From a bacterium (GTDB taxonomy: Bacteria > Bdellovibrionota > UBA2428), in assembly GCA_009991595.1 (NCBI GenBank), contig JAACVK010000035.1, forward strand, positions 1 to 64,000: a stretch of 64,000 bases of DNA, read 5' to 3'. The notes beneath the pieces were generated by a model. That model was not told the DNA's origin. It searched no databases and saw only the letters and a program-made list of their open reading frames with translations. Numbering within the stretch: the stretch's first letter is position 1; each line of letters starts with the position of its first letter. Position numbers and translations under genes: made by a program. Shown here one piece after another: positions 54,437 to 62,391 of the stretch.

Positions 54437-56386
54437 ATGAAAGCAAGATTTTGGAATTTTAGTTTGTTAGCCTTGGTGATCGGCCTTTCAACGGCCTCCC
54501 AAACAGCCCATGCGGGCCTTTTTGGAAGTAAAAAGGACAACTCTTCACAATCATCCAGTAACGACGAAAAGAAGAAAGTTGGATTTTTTGGAAAACTCTT
54601 CGGTAAAAAAAACAAAGACCAACCTGCCTCCACCACACAAAACCGACAATCGGTCACTGAAGCTGATGTCGATGCACACGAACTTAGAGACAATCGCCCT
54701 TACCTAAGCGATGAAATGCGTCAGGTCATCGGACAGAATGATGATGTGACCCCTAACAACAATGTGTCTCCAATCCGCATTGATTCTAAAACAGGGAACC
54801 CTTACTATGACGCTTCCGGCGCTCTTAGCAGAAGCTATATCGAGAAACTCAATTTCATTGGCGAACAAAAAGCCAACAAATCAGCTTTCAATAGCTTTTT
54901 TAACTCCGCACTCATTTCGAGCATTGGCTCGAAGGTCATGAAAGAGGGAACTGATTCTAGCGGTCGCACGTTTGAAAATCTCTATTTCGACAAAGTCTCT
55001 GAGTGGTTTGATCGACCTAGAACTGACTTCATGGTTGATATGAGCACCCTACAACTTGGCTTTTTCAACGGCATGACTCGCTTCTTGGCCTTTAACCCAG
55101 CTTTTGGCGGCAACCCTGATTTGGGGTTTGAACCAAAGATCTGGAACGCACTTGTTCGTGTAATGTTGTCAAACACCATTCCGATGACACCAGATGGAAT
55201 CTTACTTCTTCCTTTTAACACTCAATACGAACTACGCTTTGCCGCTTACTCCAAAAGAGCCAATGGCGGAGTTACCAATGCCCACCTAGTTCTTATGGAC
55301 AGAGACAACCACCTTCTCAACGCTGATGGAAAACCTATTTTTGTCGACTCTTTCGATACACTGGATGGAATTGTGACCGACGATGGTTGGTTAGATCAAT
55401 TGGAAGTTTATCACCCAGCAATGTTTGATGCTTTTGATAGAGAAGCCCTCTACATCCAAGATCAACCAAGATTTGATTCTTTCATTAAGTCCCGAAGTCA
55501 ATTTGGGTCAGACCAACGCTTGGAACAGTGTCTCAGCCAATGGATGAACAACGTGGGTGGAGAACCAAATGCTCAAGTCGCAGATTGTTTTCAAAATGCA
55601 GGATCTTCTCTTGGCACGAAGCTTAAATCTTTCTTTGGAAACACCTTCACAGGTCTCTTTCGAGGAGCGGTCTCTGGTGCCTTGATGTCTAAGGTCTTCC
55701 CTGGAATCAGCACTTCTGCTGGAGCTTCCTACGGCGGACTCCTAGGCGTTACAACTGTGCTTTACAACATGTGGTTTAAGAAAGAAAAAATTGATGTCGC
55801 TAGAATCGCAAACCTTGTGAGCTTCATATCTCAATACACTTTCAAGCAAGGTGAGATGGGAATTGTTCACCCTGGATCTAACAAAGGTGTTTGGGCTGTC
55901 ACAAAGTCGGGTCTCATCACTCGAGTCAAAAGTGATTACGTAAAGAAACGTGTGCGCCAAGCAGACGGAACAAGAAAGACAATCCCTGTTCTTGTCGACA
56001 AGCGACTTGATATTAGCGGTGACTTTGTAGAAGGCATGGCTACCATTAACTTTAAAGAAGTATTGAACAGCCCAGATCCCCGCTCTAAAGATGCCATCCA
56101 AAAGGCAATGGAAGTATCTGCCAACCCAGAATCAGCCCTGGACGTGATTGAAAAAGCTCACAAAGAGAACCCGGAAGCCGGAATTCCACCAATCAACACA
56201 ACCGTGCTTGTTGATACGCCGGTCTCTTGGACCGACAACCCGGCTTTGAGAATCACACCAAAAGACTCTCCAGAAGATGCCGCTGCAAAGAAAGAAGCTT
56301 TCGAAAAAACAACCCCTGCTGAAGAAGAGTTCGGCGCAGAAGAAGAGTTTGGCGCTAACGAATTTTCGGTAGAGATAGAAGAATAG
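54437..56386 (+). CDS. large exported protein of unknown function
   Basis: 649 residues with a signal peptide MKARFWNFSLLALVIGLSTASQTAHA. A low-complexity charged region follows (GLFGSKKDNSSQSSS, then VGFFGKLFGKKNKDQ), suggesting a flexible linker. The middle 110-390 is folded and neutral. A glycine/hydrophobic stretch (about 405-440: GTKLKSFFGNTFTGLFRGAVSG..., GGLLGVTTVLYNMW) could insert in a membrane. The C-terminus is acidic and repetitive (EEEFGAEEEFGANEFS). No known family. Terminated by the perfect hairpin that follows. Confidence 0.7.
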   Translation: MKARFWNFSLLALVIGLSTASQTAHAGLFGSKKDNSSQSSSNDEKKKVGFFGKLFGKKNKDQPASTTQNRQSVTEADVDAHELRDNRPYLSDEMRQVIGQNDDVTPNNNVSPIRIDSKTGNPYYDASGALSRSYIEKLNFIGEQKANKSAFNSFFNSALISSIGSKVMKEGTDSSGRTFENLYFDKVSEWFDRPRTDFMVDMSTLQLGFFNGMTRFLAFNPAFGGNPDLGFEPKIWNALVRVMLSNTIPMTPDGILLLPFNTQYELRFAAYSKRANGGVTNAHLVLMDRDNHLLNADGKPIFVDSFDTLDGIVTDDGWLDQLEVYHPAMFDAFDREALYIQDQPRFDSFIKSRSQFGSDQRLEQCLSQWMNNVGGEPNAQVADCFQNAGSSLGTKLKSFFGNTFTGLFRGAVSGALMSKVFPGISTSAGASYGGLLGVTTVLYNMWFKKEKIDVARIANLVSFISQYTFKQGEMGIVHPGSNKGVWAVTKSGLITRVKSDYVKKRVRQADGTRKTIPVLVDKRLDISGDFVEGMATINFKEVLNSPDPRSKDAIQKAMEVSANPESALDVIEKAHKENPEAGIPPINTTVLVDTPVSWTDNPALRITPKDSPEDAAAKKEAFEKTTPAEEEFGAEEEFGANEFSVEIEE

Positions 56387-56421
56387 TCGCCGCATTAACG
56401 GTGCAAAGGAAACCCCACAAG

Positions 56422-57741
56422 ATGAAGACTCTTTTTACTCTTCATTCCCCCCCCCTCAGCCGAGGAAACTTCCCAAAAGAAGTTTCCTCGGTTTTTTTTC
56501 TGTTTACCTTCTTTCTTTCCTCTCTTTCCTATTCAGCCATCTATGTCGAGGATCTGTTTAACTACGCTGAAAGCACGAATTCTCGGCGAGTAGGCAATGG
56601 AAATTATTGTCAGGTCAATGGAGCTCTATTCCCTAAGACTCGACAGCTCATCTACACTTCTTTTTTAGACTCATTGGCCATTGAGTTTGGTCCCTCCAAA
56701 GATTTTCCCGGATACACCCGAAGGGACTACTACGCTCATCCAAATCACCCCTGGAAAAATAAGGCAGTCATTAGCCGAGAACACGAACACAGCATTGGCT
56801 GGGAAGTCATCAACAAACATGTCACCTTGAGCTACCTGGCTTGTAGAGAATCGAGCGGACGCCCAATCGCTATAACCACACATGAAAATGAGGGTGTTCT
56901 TTACAAATACGGAAAATCTCTAAGAGAACTAACGGGAATCTACAGAACTTTTATCGACAAGCAATGGCAATCGATCATCACTAACAAAAATTTTAAGTCC
57001 TGGTATAGTTCCTCGACAAATTTTGGAATTTTTCAAATCTCTACTGACAATACTTATTATGGAACCGATCAAGCCATCTACTTGGCTAATTTTCTAAAGA
57101 TTGATCTCGAACCATTTAGAATCTTTGAAGATGAGCTAGACCTCCCCGCACTCTTAAGAGCCATTGAAGATAAATTCGAAAAACGAAGCGATCGTAACAC
57201 CTACCTAAAGCGCCTCGATCACATCTACGTTGAAATCGCGACTAAAAATGAAATCGCTAAGTTCTTGAGCATCGAAGACGATGACGAACTTCTGGATCAC
57301 TGCGGAACAAACATGATGTTCCGAAGCGGCTCCGACCCTGATCCAAACCCCCGAAAGGCACTTCGACGAGCCCTGGGCCTTTCTTTGCACTACAAAGGGA
57401 AAGACACCATGTATGCCTCAACTTTAGAAGATCTAAAGGAGCGACTCTACCCTATCCAAGAGTTTGGAAACGCCCTCATTCTTTGCCCACGCTTGAGTCT
57501 TGAAATCGCAAAATGGATTTCGCTCTACCAAACCCGTGAATTTGGACCTCTGATGAATCATAAAAAATCAAATTCCATCAAAAACTGCGGGCAACAAGCA
57601 AAGACCTGCCGAGCCGAGCTTGAAACTCTGTTCGACCAATTTGTTAGTGATTGCGACTTCCAAACAGGACTTTGCGTTCCTACAGGTGCATTTGCTAATT
57701 ATCTGGAAGACAAAGAAATACGCTACAACCCCTACGAATAA
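56422..57741 (+). CDS. exported lysozyme-like (SLT-fold) protein
   Basis: About 439 residues from ATG 56422 (GTG 56401 is an alternative; AAAGGA lies upstream). A hydrophobic segment VFFLFTFFLSSLSYSA, 25 residues in, would be the signal. SLT-like hallmarks: a Glu in SYLACRESSGRP and, about 80 residues later, SSTNFGIFQIS, the same arrangement as in the smaller lysozyme-like protein at 25823-26449. The long C-terminal part contains paired Cys (KNCGQQAKTCRAE, SDCDFQTGLC). The fold assignment rests on these motifs only. A perfect terminator hairpin lies inside its first codons, so the start needs experimental proof. Confidence 0.6.
   Translation: MKTLFTLHSPPLSRGNFPKEVSSVFFLFTFFLSSLSYSAIYVEDLFNYAESTNSRRVGNGNYCQVNGALFPKTRQLIYTSFLDSLAIEFGPSKDFPGYTRRDYYAHPNHPWKNKAVISREHEHSIGWEVINKHVTLSYLACRESSGRPIAITTHENEGVLYKYGKSLRELTGIYRTFIDKQWQSIITNKNFKSWYSSSTNFGIFQISTDNTYYGTDQAIYLANFLKIDLEPFRIFEDELDLPALLRAIEDKFEKRSDRNTYLKRLDHIYVEIATKNEIAKFLSIEDDDELLDHCGTNMMFRSGSDPDPNPRKALRRALGLSLHYKGKDTMYASTLEDLKERLYPIQEFGNALILCPRLSLEIAKWISLYQTREFGPLMNHKKSNSIKNCGQQAKTCRAELETLFDQFVSDCDFQTGLCVPTGAFANYLEDKEIRYNPYE
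56460..56499 (+). terminator. perfect intrinsic terminator inside the start of the lysozyme-like gene
   Basis: CCGAGGAAACTTC pairs perfectly with GAAGTTTCCTCGG (13 bases, 6-base loop) followed by eight T. It lies 74 bases after the upstream stop and inside the 5' coding part of the next gene. Confidence 0.9.
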
Positions 57742-57754
57742 TGCATAGCTAAAA

Positions 57755-58357
57755 TCAGTTGTATCCGCTGTCGACTGGACCTTGCCCCATCATGGTAAAG
57801 GGGTCTCCGCCGCCTTCGCGGAGAATCTGAACCCACAAATCATCCTGCCATTTTTTTTGATCCGTATCTTCTTCAATTTTTTTAAACAAATACTCTTTTT
57901 TAAAAGGCACCGTAAACCAAGCACCTGTTCGAAGCTCAGAATCTAACTGCCCAGCTTCCCAAGTAGCGCATCCCACAAAAAACCGTCTTCTATTTTTAAA
58001 ATCTTCAGATTCAAGAAGTCGATGAAAAGCGTCTGGGTTACTCGCTAAAAAGACCTCGTTAGTGATGGGCGTGTCGCCATCAGCAAGAGCCTCAATGTCA
58101 TGAATGGCAAACAAAGTCTCCTCATTCACTGGGCCGCCCTCGAACAAAAACTCTTCATATTCGGAAAGAGTCTCACCATCGGTGTCTTTAACTTCGGCCA
58201 CCATTTGAGTTTGAGAGTCTTCCTCATTCACCAAAGGAACATTGATGACCAAGCCATTTGCCCCTTCATCTCCATGATGAGTCACCAATACAACGGTGCG
58301 AGCAAAGGCGGGGTCATTCAACTGAGGCAAGGCAACAAGAAAATACGGAGTTTCCAC
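57755..58357 (-). CDS. UPF0301 protein YqgE/AlgH
   Basis: 200 residues of the AlgH/YqgE family: FLVALPQLNDPAFARTVVLVTHHGDEGANGLVINVP, the FEGGPVNEE block, RFFVGCATWEAGQLDSELRTGAWF and the final DLWVQIL. The family is conserved but its function is unsettled. No signal peptide. It lies 52 bases after the methyltransferase gene on the same strand. Confidence 0.92.
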   Translation of the reverse strand: METPYFLVALPQLNDPAFARTVVLVTHHGDEGANGLVINVPLVNEEDSQTQMVAEVKDTDGETLSEYEEFLFEGGPVNEETLFAIHDIEALADGDTPITNEVFLASNPDAFHRLLESEDFKNRRRFFVGCATWEAGQLDSELRTGAWFTVPFKKEYLFKKIEEDTDQKKWQDDLWVQILREGGGDPFTMMGQGPVDSGYN

Positions 58358-58409
58358 AACTCAACTAAAATTGAATTCTGCCAAAGAATCAAGGACAACC
58401 ACCGTTTGC

Positions 58410-59618
58410 TTAAAAACGGAGAGTTTTGGGTATCAGATTGTTTATGCGTCCAGCCACAGCTTTCCCAACTCCAATCGCTAAGTTTTGCCAAGTTACACGC
58501 ACAGGTTGAGACAAATACTCTTTTGCTAAATCAATAGAAACGGATTCTCCGCGAATAAAGCTTTGAGCCTGTTGCTCATTGAGGTCGCAACTCCTTCCCG
58601 CCCACTGGCTAGACATAGACTTGTGATAAAGGTCTTCTTCACCTCGCCAATCAAACAAAGAGTTTCTAATAAACCCTTGTTTTTGTTTTAAGTTTTTTAA
58701 TGCGAAAAAACCCTCTAGGGGCAGCTCTGCCAACACCCCGCTCCTTTGTAGGATGCAAAAATAGCCGCCCGGGACTCCATCCAAATGCGGCCACCTTCGT
58801 TGCTGAAGAACAATTTCCAAATCGTCATGTCTTTCAATAAAGCTTTCGACCTGGTCTTCGTTTTCAATTTGGTTGTAGGTGCAAGTCGAATAAATGAGCC
58901 TGGCTCCCGGCTGCATCATTCTGTAGGCAGCTTCTAGCGCCTCGAACTGCATTCGCGCAAAGTTTTGCACGTCAGAGTCTCGAACGTCGGCCCTCTTCTC
59001 CTTACGCTTGGCAAAGAAGCTCTCAGAAGAGCAAGGGGCATCCACCAAAACTAAAGACGCCAATCCGGCCACTTCTTCAGCCAACATTTTAGGCGGCAAA
59101 CTCCAAATACTAGCATTCTCAACCCCCTGCCTACTCATCAAGGCAGAAAGTTTGTGAGCTCTTTTCTGGTTAATGTCATTAGAGAGCAAGTGCACTCCTG
59201 GGAGCAGTCGTTCACCAATAAAGGTTGATTTAGCGCCCGGTGCTGCACACAGGTCGACAATAAGTCCTGGCTCCTCCAACAAGGCATGACTTGCAACCTC
59301 GACTGCCGAGGGCTCCTGAAGGAAGCAAAGGCCGGCCGCTTGCCAAAGCTCAAGGTGCTCCACTGATTCTTTGTCGGTGTAGCTGTAGGCATCAACGACG
59401 TTCTCTAGAGGCTGCAATTGCTTCAACTGCTCTTGAAACAACTCTGGAAGGACATCCCTTTTCAAGGGATTCACCCTTAAAACCTTCCGAAAGTTCGACT
59501 GAAGGCCTTCGATTGCGAGCAACAGTTCCTTATACTCTGCGTTAGCTAGAAGAGCAGAAATAAGCCTCGCCTCAAATTCCTTTGCAGTTTTCATAAAAGA
59601 TGTAGATTCCCTTGGCAT
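58410..59618 (-). CDS. RNA m5C methyltransferase (RsmB/NOP2 family)
   Basis: 402 residues, SAM-dependent. LRVNPLKR is followed by the SAM motif GLIVDLCAAPGAKSTFIGERL (about 135). Motif IV DAPCSSESFF has the Pro-Cys pair near 195, and motif VI LIYSTCTYNQIENE has the catalytic Cys near 245. The C-terminal region with FFALKNLKQKQGF resembles RsmF-type PUA-containing enzymes. Target likely rRNA or tRNA cytosine. Start ATG 59618; ATG 59594 is an alternative. Its 5' end lies only 23-47 bases from the divergent gdh start. Confidence 0.87.
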   Translation of the reverse strand: MPRESTSFMKTAKEFEARLISALLANAEYKELLLAIEGLQSNFRKVLRVNPLKRDVLPELFQEQLKQLQPLENVVDAYSYTDKESVEHLELWQAAGLCFLQEPSAVEVASHALLEEPGLIVDLCAAPGAKSTFIGERLLPGVHLLSNDINQKRAHKLSALMSRQGVENASIWSLPPKMLAEEVAGLASLVLVDAPCSSESFFAKRKEKRADVRDSDVQNFARMQFEALEAAYRMMQPGARLIYSTCTYNQIENEDQVESFIERHDDLEIVLQQRRWPHLDGVPGGYFCILQRSGVLAELPLEGFFALKNLKQKQGFIRNSLFDWRGEEDLYHKSMSSQWAGRSCDLNEQQAQSFIRGESVSIDLAKEYLSQPVRVTWQNLAIGVGKAVAGRINNLIPKTLRF

Positions 59619-59641
59619 TTAAGCTATATATTCCATTGAAA

Positions 59642-60898
59642 ATGATTTGGGAAGAAAGCCATTTATACAAGAACTCTTTGAGGCAACTCGATCGAGCAGC
59701 ATCCGTCATGGATCTGGATCCGAATATTCTTATTCGACTGCACACACCTAAGAGAGCGCTCATAGTGAGTGTGCCCGTGATGATGGACGACGGAAAAATC
59801 AAAGTGTTTGATGGCTATCGTGTTCATCACAACATGATCCTAGGCCCCGCTAAGGGCGGAATCCGCTATCACCAAGACGTCACTCTCTCTGAAGTGGCTG
59901 CGCTTGCAATGCTAATGACTTTTAAATGTTCGCTTATGGCTTTGCCTCTTGGTGGAGCAAAAGGTGGCATTTGCGTTAACCCTAGCGAACTCTCGATGGG
60001 CGAGCTTCAACGCATGACCCGAAGATACACAACTGAAATTCTACCTTTCATTGGACCCGAAAAAGATATTCCTGCTCCAGACATCGGAACCAACGGACAA
60101 GTAATGAGCTGGATCATGGACACTTACTCACAAGAAGTAGGTCATGCGGTTCCAGGAGTCGTAACAGGCAAACCGATCGACGTCGGCGGGTCTCTAGGAC
60201 GAGAAGAAGCAACCGGCCGTGGGGTTGTTTACACAATTATCGAAGCAGCCAAAGTAGCAAACATGAACTTGGACGAGTCCATTAGTGTGTCTATCCAAGG
60301 TTATGGAAATGTGGGCGGTGCTGCTGCTCGAAAAATTGAAAAAATTGGTTGTAAGATCACCTCCATTTCAGATGTGTCTGGCGGAATTTACAACGCCAAT
60401 GGTCTCAACCTCGACGACGTTAAAACTTATCTTGATAAAAATAAGGTTTTAAAAGGCTATCCTGAAGCTGACTTTGTAACTAACACTGAGCTACTGGAAC
60501 TTGACTGCGATATCTTAATTCCTGCAGCTCTGGACGGACAAATCACCGAACGGAACGCAGATAAAATCAAAGCTAAGATCATTGCTGAAGGTGCCAACGG
60601 CCCAACGACCTCTGCTGGCGACCAAATACTCAATGACCGTGGAGTCCTAGTGATTCCCGACATTCTAGCCAACGCAGGCGGGGTTGTTGTGAGCTACTTT
60701 GAATGGGTTCAAGGTTTGCAACACCTGTTCTGGACTGAAAAGGAAGTCAACAACAAGCTTTGGGACATTATGAGCGCTGCCTTTCATAGGGTGCACCACA
60801 TTAGCCAAGAGCGGAAAGTCTCCATAAGAACGGCCGCTTTAGTTGCCGGCATTGACCGTCTTGCAAGTGCCATGAAAACTCGCGGATTCTTCCCCTAA
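59642..60898 (+). CDS. gdhA: glutamate dehydrogenase (Glu/Leu/Phe/Val family)
   Basis: NAD(P)-dependent deamination of glutamate; 418 residues from ATG 59642 (the TTG at 59612 would overlap the methyltransferase). Catalytic elements: PLGGAKGGI (Lys), PAPDIGTNGQVMSWIMDTYSQ, then VSIQGYGNVGGAAA for cofactor binding and AAEGANGPTT-like AEGANGPTTSAGDQIL. The hexamer class of about 420 residues. Activity on other amino acids is possible, as the family is broad; context with valine degradation suggests an amino-acid catabolic role. Confidence 0.9.
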   Translation: MIWEESHLYKNSLRQLDRAASVMDLDPNILIRLHTPKRALIVSVPVMMDDGKIKVFDGYRVHHNMILGPAKGGIRYHQDVTLSEVAALAMLMTFKCSLMALPLGGAKGGICVNPSELSMGELQRMTRRYTTEILPFIGPEKDIPAPDIGTNGQVMSWIMDTYSQEVGHAVPGVVTGKPIDVGGSLGREEATGRGVVYTIIEAAKVANMNLDESISVSIQGYGNVGGAAARKIEKIGCKITSISDVSGGIYNANGLNLDDVKTYLDKNKVLKGYPEADFVTNTELLELDCDILIPAALDGQITERNADKIKAKIIAEGANGPTTSAGDQILNDRGVLVIPDILANAGGVVVSYFEWVQGLQHLFWTEKEVNNKLWDIMSAAFHRVHHISQERKVSIRTAALVAGIDRLASAMKTRGFFP

Positions 60899-60996
60899 GC
60901 TTTCAAGAACTCTTCGCAAGTCATTGTATTTTAGAGCCTTTGTTTACGGGGTTGATTCTCGCTAGGACACTTCTCAAAATTTGTTACAATGCTTTA

Positions 60997-61776
60997 ATGA
61001 AGGCTCTTTGGCTTGGCTTAACGCTAATTTCTTCAAGCGAAATATGTTTTGCCAGTGATCCCTGCCTACTGACGAATATTTGGGGAAGGGAAATCTTAAA
61101 ACACACCCAAAGCTCAGAAAGTTTCGATGCAGATGCTGTGATCGCAAAGCTAAAAGAGGCCAAACTAGGCTGGGATATGGTCGATGAGCTATATCGCATA
61201 AGCTTTGACCTAAACCTCGACCTTCAAGGTTTAGAAAATTCTCTCGAAAGCATCACAAAGCGCATTGCCAGTAAAATTCCACAAACCAAGCTTTCTTTAA
61301 TGACAGAGCAACAGCTCCAAAATCACTGCCTACAAGAACCTCTTTACTTTCATACTCAAAAGAAAATCAACGCTCTAAAGAGGTCGAAACTTCGTATGGA
61401 ATCAATTTTAGGCAAAATTGAAAACCCAAATCACCCCTTTGAGATTCCGGCTTTTACTACCATTCAAAACGACTATTCCACCGCCGCCACTCACACAGGT
61501 CTTCGCTACCGCGGTAATCCTAATTTTCTAAGACATCTTGAGAATCTTCGAAAACAAACCGAAGAGCGCTCTGAGCAGATTAGCAAACAACTAGATCACC
61601 TAGACTTAGAAGATCCGCGTTCTACAGAAATTCTCGAAACAGCCTCAAGACTTTCGAGCGAGCATGTTTACTACGAAGAAATGCTCAAGGTCGCAATGGG
61701 TCAATACACAGGCGTGCCCGCTAAAACAATGCAAAGCAGCCCCTACACAATACGAGCAACCTTTATTCCAAACTAG
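60997..61776 (+). CDS. exported helical protein of unknown function
   Basis: 259 residues from ATG 60997, which gives a signal peptide MKALWLGLTLISSSEICFAS. The mature part is mainly helical with heptad-like patterns (LRKQTEERSEQISKQLDHLDLED) and three Cys early on. No family recognised. It stands between gdh and the acetyltransferase on the same strand. Confidence 0.62.
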   Translation: MKALWLGLTLISSSEICFASDPCLLTNIWGREILKHTQSSESFDADAVIAKLKEAKLGWDMVDELYRISFDLNLDLQGLENSLESITKRIASKIPQTKLSLMTEQQLQNHCLQEPLYFHTQKKINALKRSKLRMESILGKIENPNHPFEIPAFTTIQNDYSTAATHTGLRYRGNPNFLRHLENLRKQTEERSEQISKQLDHLDLEDPRSTEILETASRLSSEHVYYEEMLKVAMGQYTGVPAKTMQSSPYTIRATFIPN

Positions 61777-61835
61777 AAACCGCAATGCCCATCTCTTTGG
61801 TAGCAATTTAGAAACAGAAACGTTATCATTCTTAT

Positions 61836-62381
61836 ATGAGTGACGACTTAATCCTAGAAGGCTCTAAAGTGCTTTTACGCACGCCTTCCACAAAAGACCG
61901 CGAAGCCTTTGATGACATTCTAAACGATAAAGAAAGCATGCGTGCGCTCATTCCATTTTTTGGCGGTAAAGACGAATGGAGCGACGAAGACATTTCCTCT
62001 AGCTACAACCGTTTCACTAAAGAAGCTGGCGGAACAGCGGAAATGAATTTGGCCGTCCTAGAGAAGAGCTCAAATAACGTTGTGGGCTGCTGCGGCTTTA
62101 AGAATATAGACTCTAAAGAAAAAACAGCTGAATTTGGAATCATTCTCTCTCGCTCTGTTTGGGGAAAAGGGATTTCTAAGGAGGCCCACTCTCTCGCGCT
62201 AGACTGGGCATTCAAATCCTTGGGTCTGAATGAAATTTTCTTTTACACAGATGAACACAACCTTCGAATGATTGGCTTTTTCGAAAGCCACGGTATCCGC
62301 TTTAAAGGCACCAAAGAACGCATGCAATATTTTATAGTCACTCAAAAAGAATGGCCTTTTATTAAAGCAAAACTTAGCTAA
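61836..62381 (+). CDS. GNAT-family N-acetyltransferase
   Basis: 181 residues, RimJ/RimL-like. LRTPSTKDREAFDDIL at the start; acetyl-CoA site FGIILSRSVWGKGISKEAHSLALDWAFKSLGLNEIFFYTDEHNLRMIGFFESHG, with the motif A loop R-x-x-G-x-G altered to SVWGKG. The substrate (a protein N-terminus, antibiotic or small amine) is not determined. It converges with the peroxidase gene. Confidence 0.85.
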   Translation: MSDDLILEGSKVLLRTPSTKDREAFDDILNDKESMRALIPFFGGKDEWSDEDISSSYNRFTKEAGGTAEMNLAVLEKSSNNVVGCCGFKNIDSKEKTAEFGIILSRSVWGKGISKEAHSLALDWAFKSLGLNEIFFYTDEHNLRMIGFFESHGIRFKGTKERMQYFIVTQKEWPFIKAKLS

Positions 62382-62391
62382 AAACAGCCCT

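Noticed and set aside
58100-58537. 145-residue plus-strand frame
   Set aside because: Spans the opposite strand of algH and the methyltransferase end; no start signal.
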